Below are positions 48,910-57,535 of a stretch of 64,000 nt of DNA, piece by piece (the first letter of the stretch is position 1; every line of letters starts with the position of its first letter). The stretch lies in contig JANNRA010000118.1 of assembly GCA_031401035.1 (NCBI GenBank), positions 1 through 64,000 of the forward strand, in the 5' to 3' direction. Under the pieces are notes generated by a model, which saw only the letters and a list, made by a program, of their open reading frames with translations, made no database searches and was not told the origin of the DNA. A program made the translations under genes and the position numbers. The DNA is from JANNRA01 sp031401035. GTDB lineage: Bacteria; Desulfobacterota; Binatia; HRBIN30; CADEER01.

Positions 48910-49653
48910 TCAGACCGAGTCGGCCAGGCGCCAGGCGACGAAAAACTCGCGATTGCCCTTCGGCCCGACCAGCGGTGAGGGGCACTCCCCCAGATAGCGC
49001 AGGGTCAGCCGATCGGCGGCAGCGCGAACGCCCGCCACGGCCGCGACGTGCAGGGTGGGATCGCGCACCACCCCGCCCCGGCCCACCTGCCCCTTGCCGA
49101 CCTCGAACTGGGGCTTGACCAGGGCGACGATCGTCGCGCCCGGGACGAGCAGCCCCACCACCGACGGCAAGACCAGCGTCAGGGAAATGAACGAGGCGTC
49201 GATGACCGCCACTTCCGCCCGCCCCGGCAGGCGGTCGGCCGTCAGGTGGCGGACGTTGCAGCGCTCCAGCAGCGTCACGCGCGGATCCTGGCGCAGCGAC
49301 CAGGCGAGCTGCCCATACCCGACATCGACGGCAAGGACATGGCGCGCGCCCCGCTGCAGCACGCAATCGGTGAAGCCGCCGGTCGATGCGCCGACGTCGA
49401 GCACCAGGCGATCCCGGACGTCCACGCCGAGGGCGTCGAGACCGCCCGCGAGCTTGACGCCGCCGCGGCTGACGTACGGAATGTCCGACGTCGCGACGGT
49501 GACGGCCGCGGCGGCGTCGATCTGCGCGCCCGGTTTGTCGACGACGCGGTCGCCGACGCGTACCGAGCCGGCCATGATGAGGGCGCTGGCGCGCTCGCGA
49601 CTCACCGCGTGACCGCGCGCCACCAGGAGCGCGTCGAGGCGGCTCCGCGTCAC
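48910..49653 (-). CDS. tlyA: TlyA-family rRNA methyltransferase
   Basis: A 247-residue protein: an S4 RNA-binding domain at the N-terminus (SRLDALLVARGHAVSRERASALIMAGSV) followed by an FtsJ-like methyltransferase domain (YVSRGGVKLAGGLDALG, VLDVGASTGGFTDCVLQRGA, VDVGYGQLAWSLRQDPRV, VIDASFISL, LVKPQFEVG). TlyA methylates cytidines in 16S and 23S rRNA and is also called a hemolysin for historical reasons. GTG 49653 lies in a GTGA overlap with ispA, the common xseB-ispA-tlyA order. Confidence 0.94.
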   Translation of the reverse strand: MTRSRLDALLVARGHAVSRERASALIMAGSVRVGDRVVDKPGAQIDAAAAVTVATSDIPYVSRGGVKLAGGLDALGVDVRDRLVLDVGASTGGFTDCVLQRGARHVLAVDVGYGQLAWSLRQDPRVTLLERCNVRHLTADRLPGRAEVAVIDASFISLTLVLPSVVGLLVPGATIVALVKPQFEVGKGQVGRGGVVRDPTLHVAAVAGVRAAADRLTLRYLGECPSPLVGPKGNREFFVAWRLADSV

Positions 49654-50546
49654 GCCGCCAGCGCCCGGTCAACCGCCAGGTGGGCCAAGAGACGCAGCGG
49701 CTCGGCGGCGTCGGACCAGCCGCGCAGGGCGTCGAGCGCCTGCTCACGCAGGTCGCGGGCCCGTTGTCGGGCAGCCGGTACGCCGACGACGGCAGGAAAC
49801 GTCGCCTTGCCGCGGGCGCGGTCGCGCCCGGGCATCTTCCCGGTGTTGGCCGGATCTCCCTCGGCGTCGAGGACGTCGTCGGCGATCTGGAATGCCAGGC
49901 CGATGCACTCACCGTAGCGAGTCAGGCCACGCATCTGCGCGGCGTGGGCGCCGCCAACCAGGCCCCCGGCGCGAATTGCCGCCAGCAGGAGCGCACCGGT
50001 TTTCCGCACGTGAATGAACTCCACGAGGGCGAGGTCGATCTCGCCGCCCTCGGCAGCGAGGTCGGCGGCCTGGCCGCCGACCATGCCGCGGGCCCCTGCG
50101 GCGTCCGCCAGCTCGCGCGTCGCCTGCAGCAGCCGGCGCGGTCGGGGCGTCGCCGCGCCGGTGCGCGCCAGCAGCGCGAACGCTTCGGTGAGGAGTGCGT
50201 CGCCGGCGAGGATCGCCACCGCTTCGTCGAAGGCGACATGCACGGTCGGCCGGCCGCGTCGCAGCGCATCGTCGTCCATGGCCGGGAGATCGTCGTGCAC
50301 GAGCGAGTACGCATGCACCAACTCCACCGCGCAGGCGACCGGCAGCGCGGCCTCCTCGTCGCCACCGACGCTGGCGCAGGCGGCGAGCGCCAGCACGGGC
50401 CGCAGCCGCTTCCCGCCGCCCAACAGGGCGTACCGCATCGCCTCGATCAAGCGATGTGGCGCGGCCACCACGGGGGGAAAGAGATCCGCCAGGGCCGCAT
50501 CGACGCGCGCGCGCTGGCGGTCGAGGAAAGCGGCCGCGTCGCTCAC
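49650..50546 (-). CDS. ispA: Farnesyl/geranylgeranyl diphosphate synthase
   Basis: Condenses isopentenyl and dimethylallyl units. The 298-residue prenyltransferase has GGGKRLRP (43-50), the first Asp-rich motif HDDLPAMDDD (84-93) and the second FQIADDVLD. Product length is not certain. GTG 50546 sits in a GTGA overlap with xseB, and its stop overlaps tlyA in the same way. The dxs gene, often next, is absent here. Confidence 0.95.
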   Translation of the reverse strand: MSDAAAFLDRQRARVDAALADLFPPVVAAPHRLIEAMRYALLGGGKRLRPVLALAACASVGGDEEAALPVACAVELVHAYSLVHDDLPAMDDDALRRGRPTVHVAFDEAVAILAGDALLTEAFALLARTGAATPRPRRLLQATRELADAAGARGMVGGQAADLAAEGGEIDLALVEFIHVRKTGALLLAAIRAGGLVGGAHAAQMRGLTRYGECIGLAFQIADDVLDAEGDPANTGKMPGRDRARGKATFPAVVGVPAARQRARDLREQALDALRGWSDAAEPLRLLAHLAVDRALAA

Positions 50547-50830
50547 AGTTCGTCCTCGCCGGCCAACCGCGTCTGCAGCGCGCCGTCAGGCCCGCGCGTC
50601 AGAATCTCGATGCGCGTCTCCGCCGCGGTGAGTTGGGCGTTGAGCGCTCGCACCAGTCCCATGCCCGCTTCGTAGGCGCCGAGAGCGGATTCGAGCGCCA
50701 GGTCGCCGGACTCCAGCTGGGCGACCAGCGCCTCGAGGCGTTCCAGGCCAGCCTCGAAGGTCACGGCACTGTCGTCTTGCTCAACCATCACCGGCTCCTT
50801 CTTCTCACTATTCTTGCGCTTCTCAGTCAT
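50543..50830 (-). CDS. xseB: Exodeoxyribonuclease VII small subunit
   Basis: A 95-residue helical protein with the family core TFEAGLERLEALVAQLESGDLALESALGAYEAGMGL (about 24-58), preceded by a charged Lys/Glu N-terminus that family members of 75-80 residues lack. ATG 50830 overlaps the xseA stop by 8 bases; the stop overlaps ispA by four. Together with XseA it forms the single-strand-specific exonuclease VII. Confidence 0.94.
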   Translation of the reverse strand: MTEKRKNSEKKEPVMVEQDDSAVTFEAGLERLEALVAQLESGDLALESALGAYEAGMGLVRALNAQLTAAETRIEILTRGPDGALQTRLAGEDEL

Positions 50831-52043
50831 CGCGTGTCGTCTCCACCCGCACCCGTGCGCCGCCCTGGCGGAACGTCAGCTCGAGGACGTCGCCCGCGCC
50901 AAGCTGGGCGGCAGCCTGCACGACGCGGCCATCGTCGGTGCGGCGCACGATCGCGTAGCCGCGTTCGAGCACCGCCATTGGGCTGAGCGCCTGGAGCTGC
51001 TCGCCGGCACCGCGCAGGCGCGCCCCCGCCAGCCGCAGCGAGACAAGCAGCGCGCGGCGGGCCCGCTCGGCGAGCTCGTCGATGCGCAGTCGCTCGCTCT
51101 GCAGGGCGCGCCGAGGGTCGCGCAGGAGTCGCTGCAATGCCGCGAGCCGCTCCCGCCGGACGCGCAGCACCGCCTGCGCGGCACGCCCCAAGGCCCCACT
51201 GCGCTGGGCCAGCTGATGTGCGAGCGCGGCCGCATCAGGCACGACCAGCGATGCGGCGGCGGTCGGCGTCGCGGCACGGCAGTCGGCGGCGAGATCGGCC
51301 AGCGTGACATCGATCTCGTGCCCAACCGCCGAGACCACTGGAACCGGAGTCGCAGCAATCGCCCGCGCAACGCGCTCCTCATTGAAAGCCCAGAGGTCTT
51401 CGAGGGAGCCGCCGCCGCGGCCGACGATGATGACATCGACGCTGCCGTGCGCCGCCGCGTCAGCCAGCGCGCCGACGATGTCGCCACCGGCAAACTGCCC
51501 CTGCACGCGAACTGGGCAGACGACGATGCGCACACTCGGCAGGCGCCCGCGCAGCGTCGTCACGATATCGTGCACCGCCGCCCCCGACAGCGCCGTGACG
51601 ATCGCCACGGCGCGCGGCCAGGCCGGCAGTGGGCGCTTCCGCGCCGCGTCGAACAGGCCCTCGGCGGCCAAGCGCCGCTTGAGGTCCTCGAGCGCCTGCT
51701 GGGCACTGCCGAGACCACGCGGTTCGAGGCCGTCGACGTAGAGCTGCAGATCGCCACGCGCCTCGTACAGACTGACGCGGCCGCGCGCCAGCACCTCCAG
51801 TCCATCTGCCGGCTTGCAACGCAGGCTCCGCGCGGCGGAGCGGAACATCACCGCGGCGATCTGCCCTTGCGCGTCCTTGAGGCGGAAGTAGCAGTGCCCC
51901 GAGCCGGCGACCTTCAGGTTGGAGATCTCGCCCGCCACCCAGACCTCGGGAAACTCCCGTTCGAGCGAGCCGCGCAGCAAGCGCGTCAGCTCCGTGACAC
52001 TGAGCACCGGCGGGCGTGGCGGTTCGCTCGACGGATCGCGCAT
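50823..52043 (-). CDS. xseA: Exodeoxyribonuclease VII large subunit
   Basis: A 406-residue nuclease subunit. An OB domain (about 12-110; VWVAGEISNLKVAGSGHCYFRLKD) is followed by the catalytic domain with VAIVTALSGAAVHDIVTTL, VDVIIVGRGGGSLEDLWAFNEE and SAVGHEIDVTLADLAADCRAATPTAAA, then a long helical region and the terminal LERGYAIVR. All family motifs are present. It lies 22 bases downstream of the YibQ-like gene. Confidence 0.96.
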   Translation of the reverse strand: MRDPSSEPPRPPVLSVTELTRLLRGSLEREFPEVWVAGEISNLKVAGSGHCYFRLKDAQGQIAAVMFRSAARSLRCKPADGLEVLARGRVSLYEARGDLQLYVDGLEPRGLGSAQQALEDLKRRLAAEGLFDAARKRPLPAWPRAVAIVTALSGAAVHDIVTTLRGRLPSVRIVVCPVRVQGQFAGGDIVGALADAAAHGSVDVIIVGRGGGSLEDLWAFNEERVARAIAATPVPVVSAVGHEIDVTLADLAADCRAATPTAAASLVVPDAAALAHQLAQRSGALGRAAQAVLRVRRERLAALQRLLRDPRRALQSERLRIDELAERARRALLVSLRLAGARLRGAGEQLQALSPMAVLERGYAIVRRTDDGRVVQAAAQLGAGDVLELTFRQGGARVRVETTRDD

Positions 52044-52065
52044 GCCGCCGTCCGTACCAGAGCCG

Positions 52066-53241
52066 TCAGCGGCCTGACAATCGGGGTGTCCGCGGCGGCG
52101 GCGGCATGGGCGTCGTCGGCGCTGCCGCCACCAGGTGCATCGCCGACAACGGCACCACCTCGAGACGCGCCTCGCGCCAGACCGGCAGTAGCGTCCGCAA
52201 TGCGCTCAGCATCGCCTCGGTCGGCGGACCGACGGCGATGGCCCGCCCATGCTGGCGGGCCGCCTCGGCGGCCTTCTCGAGCTGCTCCCCGACTCCTTCC
52301 GGCCGCTGCGCATCCTCGATCACCAGCCGCGGTATCGGTAGCGAAGCGGGCTTCTTGTCGCCGCGATCGCCGAGAAATCGCAGCTGGCGCTGATCGACGG
52401 CCGCGAGCAATGCGCGGTCGGCACGGGGCGGCGTCGAGGCCGGGCCCACCCAGGCGACGCCCACCGCATCGGGCACCTTGCTCAGGCCGTCGGACACGTC
52501 GGGGGGCGCCGGCGCGCGCGGCCGCCGCACGGTCGGCATCGGCGTGAGCGGATCGGACGGGGTCGGTGGCGGCGGTGGAAGCGGCGGCGGTGCCTCGAAG
52601 ACCAGCACCGACTCGCGATCGAACATCTTGCCCAGCTCGGCAACCTGGGCCGCGAACGGCCGCTGCGGCGCGATGCCGAGAACCAGCGGCGCGTCGACCG
52701 ATTCAACGACGTGCCGCGCCAGCCGCAGATCTTCGCCGAGCGGCGCCACGACGATGGTCAACTGCGGCCGCGACTCCGGACTCTCGCGCCACAGCACGCG
52801 CAGCGTGGCCACCAGCAGTCCGTCGAGACCGAAGCGGACCTCGGTCTGCTCGGCGCCCGCCGCACTGGCAATCACCAGGCCGGGATCGACGCCGTCAACG
52901 GCTGCGACCGCCGCGTCGGCGCGCGCCTGGTCCGCCCGCGCCATCTGAACCTCATAGAGTCGATGCTTGAACCGCAGCGGTCCCGCGCCGCGGTCCTCCT
53001 CGAGCGGCGCCGCCAGACGCAGCGGCCCCTTGCGCAACGCCTGGTCGATGGCGCCGATGCGGCCAGGGAGCTGCGCATTCCAGTCGCTGGTGGTCAGCGG
53101 CGCCGGAGTGGGCTCCGCACCGCGCTGCGGCGTGTTGAGGTGCTGGGCGGACAGGAACACCGTCGCCGCCAGGACCGCGCTGAGCGGTCCGGTGATGACC
53201 CAGGCTAGCCCGATCGGGGGCCGATCGCCGCGCAGAGCCAT
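52066..53241 (-). CDS. Degenerate YibQ-like divergent polysaccharide deacetylase
   Basis: A 391-residue protein with one N-terminal membrane anchor (about 15-32), then a linker and a domain of the divergent polysaccharide deacetylase (DUF610/YibQ) family. The family fold is traceable (RPQLTIVVAPLGEDLRLARHVV, APLVLGIAPQRPFAAQVAELGK, VGVAWVGPASTPPRADRALL), but the metal-site residues are lost: IDDLG is VAPLGED, the HLPMEP segment is FEAPPPLPP and NNHMGS is AWVGPA. A Pro-rich insert follows at about 215-240. It is probably a non-catalytic periplasmic binding protein. It sits 44 bases after ctpA, a usual neighbour of yibQ, and before xseA. Confidence 0.75.
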   Translation of the reverse strand: MALRGDRPPIGLAWVITGPLSAVLAATVFLSAQHLNTPQRGAEPTPAPLTTSDWNAQLPGRIGAIDQALRKGPLRLAAPLEEDRGAGPLRFKHRLYEVQMARADQARADAAVAAVDGVDPGLVIASAAGAEQTEVRFGLDGLLVATLRVLWRESPESRPQLTIVVAPLGEDLRLARHVVESVDAPLVLGIAPQRPFAAQVAELGKMFDRESVLVFEAPPPLPPPPPTPSDPLTPMPTVRRPRAPAPPDVSDGLSKVPDAVGVAWVGPASTPPRADRALLAAVDQRQLRFLGDRGDKKPASLPIPRLVIEDAQRPEGVGEQLEKAAEAARQHGRAIAVGPPTEAMLSALRTLLPVWREARLEVVPLSAMHLVAAAPTTPMPPPPRTPRLSGR

Positions 53242-53285
53242 GCCTCGATGTCATTCCTGCGGCCACCGCGGCAGCCGCCCAAGCG

Positions 53286-54635
53286 TCACGGCTGTTGCTG
53301 CGCCACCACGGTCTTGAACACGTCCCAACTCTTCAGGAGCTCCAGAGCTCGGTCGAGCTGCGGGTCGGCCATCTCGGCACCCGGGACGCCGGTATCGCCG
53401 CGCGGTTCACCCTCCTCGTCCTTGTTCCCGTCGGCGCCGTCGCCCTCGGAATCCGGCGCGCCCCCCTCCAGGTGGCCCGGCAGGTTACTCTCGCGGATGG
53501 ACTCGGGCTGACCCGGCGTTCCCGCCGCGGCGACCTGGGTGACGGGCTCCATGATGATGTCCGGGGTGATCCCGGTCGCCTGGATCGAACGGCCGTTCGG
53601 TGTGAAGTAGCGCGCCGTCGTCAGCCGAATGGCCGCATCGCCGTCGGCCAGCGGCAGAATGGTCTGCACCGAGCCCTTGCCGAACGTCTGCGTACCCAAC
53701 ACCAGTGCCCGCTTGTGGTCCTGCAGCGCTCCGGCGACGATCTCCGAGGCGCTGGCGCTGCCGCCGTTGACGAGCACGACCATCGGAAAATCACCCGCCA
53801 CCGGCCCCTGGTGCGCGTAGAATTTCTGCGCCTGGTTGTCCAAGCGCCCCTCGGTGTACACGACCATCCCGGACTCGAGGAACAGGTCGGAGATCTTCAC
53901 CGCCTGCGACAGCAGTCCCCCCGGATTATTGCGCAGATCGAGCACCAGACCACGCAGCCCGCCGCTCTCCTTCTGCAACTCGGCCAGCGCCGCCTTGGCG
54001 TCGCGCTCGGTGCGCTCCTGGAACTGCGTGATGCGCAGATAGCCGAAATGCGGTTCAAGGACGCGATACTTGACACTCTTGATCTGAATGACCTCGCGCG
54101 CGAGGGTCATGTTGATCCAATCCGGCTCGTTCTCGCGCCGCAGGGTGAGCTTTATCTTCGTTCCCTCAGCGCCGCGCATCAACTTCACCGCCTCGACCAG
54201 GCTCATGTCCTTGGTGAACTTGCCGTCGATCTTGATGATCTGATCGCCGGAGCGGACGCCGGCGCGGAAGGCGGGCGTGTCTTCGATCGGAGACACGACG
54301 GTCAACACGCCGTTGCGCTGCGTAATCTCGATCCCCAGGCCACCGAAACTGCCGCGCGTGTCGACCTGGAGTTCCTTGTACAGATCGGGCGGCAGATAGG
54401 CACTGTGCGGATCGAGCGAGGCGAGCATGCCGTTGATGGCGCCATCGATGAGCTTGTCGGTCCCGACGTCATCGACGTAGTTCTTCTGCACCAGCGTCAG
54501 TACGTCCGCGAACGTTTCGATATTCTGGTAGGCATCGTTTCCGACGGCAGACACCTGCCGAGCCAGCCAGCTGCTGATCAGCAGCGTGCCGCAGACGACG
54601 ACGAGGAACAGGGTGATTCCCGCGCGCTGTTTCAA
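53286..54635 (-). CDS. ctpA: C-terminal processing protease CtpA (S41 family)
   Basis: A 449-residue periplasmic Ser-Lys protease. An N-terminal signal/anchor (about 7-23) precedes the helical region, a PDZ domain (about 98-180; GGLGIEITQRNGVLTVVSP) and the protease core with the catalytic Ser295 in NGGSASASEI and Lys320 in FGKGSVQ. The C-terminus is an acidic linker and a short helix. The start is TTG 54635, with GGAGG 10 bases before; no better codon is available. A good promoter lies 24-52 bases upstream. It likely processes lipoproteins or cell-wall hydrolases. Confidence 0.93.
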   Translation of the reverse strand: MKQRAGITLFLVVVCGTLLISSWLARQVSAVGNDAYQNIETFADVLTLVQKNYVDDVGTDKLIDGAINGMLASLDPHSAYLPPDLYKELQVDTRGSFGGLGIEITQRNGVLTVVSPIEDTPAFRAGVRSGDQIIKIDGKFTKDMSLVEAVKLMRGAEGTKIKLTLRRENEPDWINMTLAREVIQIKSVKYRVLEPHFGYLRITQFQERTERDAKAALAELQKESGGLRGLVLDLRNNPGGLLSQAVKISDLFLESGMVVYTEGRLDNQAQKFYAHQGPVAGDFPMVVLVNGGSASASEIVAGALQDHKRALVLGTQTFGKGSVQTILPLADGDAAIRLTTARYFTPNGRSIQATGITPDIIMEPVTQVAAAGTPGQPESIRESNLPGHLEGGAPDSEGDGADGNKDEEGEPRGDTGVPGAEMADPQLDRALELLKSWDVFKTVVAQQQP

Positions 54636-54658
54636 AATGTTCGCGCCTCCACGACCAC

Positions 54659-54687
54659 ACTATATCGAAGAAGACCGGAGAGGCCAA
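54659..54687 (-). promoter_or_regulatory. Candidate sigma-70-type promoter of ctpA
   Basis: On the minus strand TTGGCC (54682-54687) and TATAGT (54659-54664) are separated by exactly 17 bases, 24 bases before the ctpA start. It is one of the best-matching promoter pairs in the window. Confidence 0.55.
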
Positions 54688-54819
54688 TTACCCAATCGGC
54701 GCCGCTGGCGAGAGTTCGCCTGACATCCGCTGGCAGTCACGGCAAATGTGGAACCAGTCGCGCGCCCCGAACCGGGCTCGCGCGACCGGCCGGGGACATC
54801 GCGCCGGTCGAACCAGCGC

Positions 54820-55482
54820 TCACCTCGCCAGACTGATCGCCGCGGCGGGCCCCTTGCGGTTGCGCGCCACGACGATCGTGAACAGCGAATTGCGGGAGGT
54901 CTTGTAGACGCGTTCCAGTTCCAGCGGTAACCCGGCAAAGACCTCGCGGCGGCTCAGCGTATGCCACCCCCAACGTCTTGTCAGCGGCTCGAGCCGGCGG
55001 TCAAAAGCGTCGAGCAGACGCTGCTGACTGCGAAAGTGGTTGATCACCACGATGCGGCCGTCCGGCTTACAGACGCGCTGGACCTCGCTCATCATGCGGC
55101 GGGCATCGGGCACGACGCTGACGACATGAAACGCCATGACGTAGTCGACGCTGTCGTCGGGCAGGTCGAGGTTCATCGCATCGCCCTGCATGACCTGGAC
55201 ATGGCGCCAGCCGTTGCGCACGACGCGCTCCTGCGCGTGCTCGAGCATGTCGGGCGCTAGGTCGACCCCGGTCACCTGACAGTGCGACGGATAGGCTCCG
55301 AGCGCCAGTCCGGTACCGACACCGACCTCCAGCACCCGCGCGCCTGGTGGAATGGCCAGCGTGCGGATGACGGCGGCGATGCGCGGGTAGAAAATGCGCG
55401 CGAAGACGAGGTCGTAGAACTGCGAAAACTCCCCGTACAGCTTGCTCTGATAGGCATGCGTGGAGTTCTCGAGAATCGGCAT
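54820..55482 (-). CDS. PmtA-like SAM-dependent methyltransferase
   Basis: A 220-residue methyltransferase resembling bacterial phosphatidylethanolamine N-methyltransferases. The N-terminal YQSKLYGEFSQFYDLVFARI is followed by RVLEVGVGTGLALGAYP (SAM loop), VTGVDLAPDMLEHAQERV, YVMAFHVVSVVPDARRMMSEV and RIVVINHF. Phosphatidylcholine synthesis is plausible but not proven. ATG 55482 with AGGAG 7 bases before; a longer frame upstream is not needed. The HTH gene ends 45 bases upstream and may control it. Confidence 0.83.
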   Translation of the reverse strand: MPILENSTHAYQSKLYGEFSQFYDLVFARIFYPRIAAVIRTLAIPPGARVLEVGVGTGLALGAYPSHCQVTGVDLAPDMLEHAQERVVRNGWRHVQVMQGDAMNLDLPDDSVDYVMAFHVVSVVPDARRMMSEVQRVCKPDGRIVVINHFRSQQRLLDAFDRRLEPLTRRWGWHTLSRREVFAGLPLELERVYKTSRNSLFTIVVARNRKGPAAAISLAR

Positions 55483-55526
55483 GGGCACTCCTGTCAAACG
55501 GGAGGACTGGCGGCTGAGGTGCGGAC

Positions 55527-55715
55527 TCACGCCGCTGTCATGCCGCGCAGTTGGCGTTTGAACGACGCGATATCGCGCCGACGGAAGCGCCACTGCCGGC
55601 CCTTCTTGATACCGGGCAGGATGCTCTTGCGCGCATACTCGTTGACGGTGTCCGGGCTGAGGTCAAGGATGCGGGCCACGTCCTTGCTGTTGAGCAGCGT
55701 GTCGTCTGGTTCCAT
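55527..55715 (-). CDS. Small excisionase/MerR-type helix-turn-helix protein
   Basis: A 62-residue DNA-binding protein of the HTH_17 group: LLNSKDVARILDLSPDTVNEYARKSILPGIKKGRQWRF, read as a winged HTH (shown in part: VARILDLSPDTVNEYARK and GRQWRF). Such proteins act as phage excisionases or as small regulators. There is no integrase or attachment site nearby, so a regulator is more likely. A 17-bp palindrome lies 27 bases before ATG 55715. Confidence 0.85.
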   Translation of the reverse strand: MEPDDTLLNSKDVARILDLSPDTVNEYARKSILPGIKKGRQWRFRRRDIASFKRQLRGMTAA

Positions 55716-55741
55716 ATCGACTCAACCGCAGAGGCGTGGAA

Positions 55742-55767
55742 CTAACACCGTGTGTTAGACCAGTCAA
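55742..55767 (-). promoter_or_regulatory. 17-bp palindromic operator inside a promoter, upstream of the HTH gene
   Basis: CTAACAC-CGT-GTGTTAG (55742-55758) is a perfect 7-3-7 inverted repeat. On the minus strand TTGACT (55762-55767) just upstream is a near-consensus -35, so the palindrome falls where RNA polymerase would contact the spacer. The most economical reading is autoregulation by the 62-residue HTH protein; another repressor is equally possible. Confidence 0.5.
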
Positions 55768-55804
55768 GGTTGGCGGCCCGACTGCGCGGCACGAACCGAA
55801 CGCA

Positions 55805-57520
55805 TCAGGCCGATTCATGTGGTCGCAGATCTCGCAGCCGCAACTCAGTGGATAAATTGCCTTTCCACTCGTTTGTGAGGACTCCGAAGACGATGTCGAG
55901 GCGGTCCCCGGACGCCACCGCCAGGTCGGCCATGCCGAAGCCGATCGCCGGGATGTTGCGGCCTTCCTGCTCGACGACCAGCTTGAGATGGTGCTCGCCG
56001 ACGATGCGCCGCTCCCGCACCCGCACGTCGCGGGCAAGGAACAGCGGCTCCGGATTGCCGGTCCCGAACGGCTCGAGCCGGTCCAGATCGGCGTGGCAGC
56101 CGCCGTCGACGCCACGCAGCGGCAGCTCGGCATCGACTCGCAGGCGGGGCACGAAGTCGTCGGCCACCGTCACCGCCGCCATCGCCGCGTCAAAACGCGC
56201 CGCCAGCTCCGGCACCCGATCGAGGCGTACCGTGAGCCCGGCCGCCATGCGGTGGCCGCCAAAGCGCTCGAGCAGATCCTGGCAACTCGCCAGGGCGCCG
56301 TGCAGATCCACCCCGGCGATGCTGCGTCCCGAGCCGCGCCCGCTGCCGCCCTCCTCGGCGGCAATCAACAGCGTCGGTCGATAGTAGCGCTCGACCAGCC
56401 GCGAGGCGACAATGCCGACGACGCCAGGGTGGAAGACCGGCGACGCCAACACCAGGCTGTGCCGGTCCGCGACGCCGCCCTGCGCCTCGACCAGGGCGAT
56501 CGCCTCGTCGAGCATCTCGCGCTCGATTGCCTGGCGCGCCTTGTTCTCCTCGTCGAGCTCGATCGCCAGACGCTCGGCAAGGACCGGATCGTCTGTCGTC
56601 AGCAGTTCGAGCGAACGCATGGCATCGTCGAGCCGGCCGCCGGCGTTCAGGCGCGGGCCGAGGCGGAAGCCGACCGCGGCGCTCGACAGCCGTCCGACAC
56701 CGGCCACCCGCTTCAGCGCCGTGATGCCGGGCCGCGTGCTCTGGGCAAGTTCGCGCAGGCCGTACTTCACCAGGACGCGATTCTCCTCCAGCACCGGAAC
56801 CAGGTCGGCGATCGTTCCGAGCGCGACCAGGTCGAGCTCGCGACGCAGATCCGGCACGACAGCGCCACGCTCGCGCAGGCGCATGCGCACGCCGAGCGCG
56901 AGGTAGAACGCGACGCCCGTGCCGCACAACCCGGCAAAGGGAAATCCGCCGTCCGGTTCGATCGGGTTCAGGATCGCGTACGCCGGCGGCCGTGACGCCG
57001 CCACCTGATGGTGATCGCAGACGATCACGTCCATGCCGTGGGAATTGGCCAGGGCGATCTCGCGATGGCTGACGGCGCCGCAGTCGACGGTGATCATCAC
57101 CCGCACCCCGCTGGCGGCGAGCCGCTCGATGCCGGTGGGGCTGAGCCCGTACCCTTCGCGCAGGCGGTGCGGGATGTGCACCAGCGGCTCCGGGCGGGCA
57201 CCGACCGCGCGCAGGAAGCGCAGCAGCAGGGCGCTGCCGCTGACCCCGTCGACGTCGTAGTCCCCGTGGATGCCGATGCGCTCGCCGGCGGCAAGCGCAT
57301 CGGCCACCCGGCCACTGGCCCGCGCCATGTCGCGAAATAGCATCGGCGAGCGCAGGTGTTCGCCGAGTCGCCCGTCGAGAAAGGGCCCGGCTCGCGCGAC
57401 GTCGTCGATGCCGCGATTGGCCAGCAGCTGGCCGAGGAGCGGCGAGATGCCGAGGGCCGCGGCGAGCCGCGCGCCGGCGTCAGTCGCCGCGGCGAGCTGC
57501 CACCGCCGCGCGCGGCTCAT
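55805..57520 (-). CDS. recJ: Single-stranded-DNA-specific exonuclease RecJ
   Basis: A 571-residue DHH-family 5'-3' exonuclease used in recombination and mismatch repair. Motif I is HGDYDVDG (85-92), motif II Asp146 in TVDCG, motif III DHH (169-171), then RLNAGGRL, GGHRMAAGL and an OB domain near the C-terminus with EPLFLARDVRV. All family motifs are intact. ATG 57520 lies 15 bases after secF, in a same-strand run. Confidence 0.96.
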   Translation of the reverse strand: MSRARRWQLAAATDAGARLAAALGISPLLGQLLANRGIDDVARAGPFLDGRLGEHLRSPMLFRDMARASGRVADALAAGERIGIHGDYDVDGVSGSALLLRFLRAVGARPEPLVHIPHRLREGYGLSPTGIERLAASGVRVMITVDCGAVSHREIALANSHGMDVIVCDHHQVAASRPPAYAILNPIEPDGGFPFAGLCGTGVAFYLALGVRMRLRERGAVVPDLRRELDLVALGTIADLVPVLEENRVLVKYGLRELAQSTRPGITALKRVAGVGRLSSAAVGFRLGPRLNAGGRLDDAMRSLELLTTDDPVLAERLAIELDEENKARQAIEREMLDEAIALVEAQGGVADRHSLVLASPVFHPGVVGIVASRLVERYYRPTLLIAAEEGGSGRGSGRSIAGVDLHGALASCQDLLERFGGHRMAAGLTVRLDRVPELAARFDAAMAAVTVADDFVPRLRVDAELPLRGVDGGCHADLDRLEPFGTGNPEPLFLARDVRVRERRIVGEHHLKLVVEQEGRNIPAIGFGMADLAVASGDRLDIVFGVLTNEWKGNLSTELRLRDLRPHESA

Positions 57521-57535
57521 GCGGCAGGCGCCAAC

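Noticed and set aside
55527..55715. Excisionase-like HTH gene as the mark of a prophage or integrative element
   Set aside because: No integrase, attachment repeats, tRNA target or phage genes nearby; the composition matches the chromosome.
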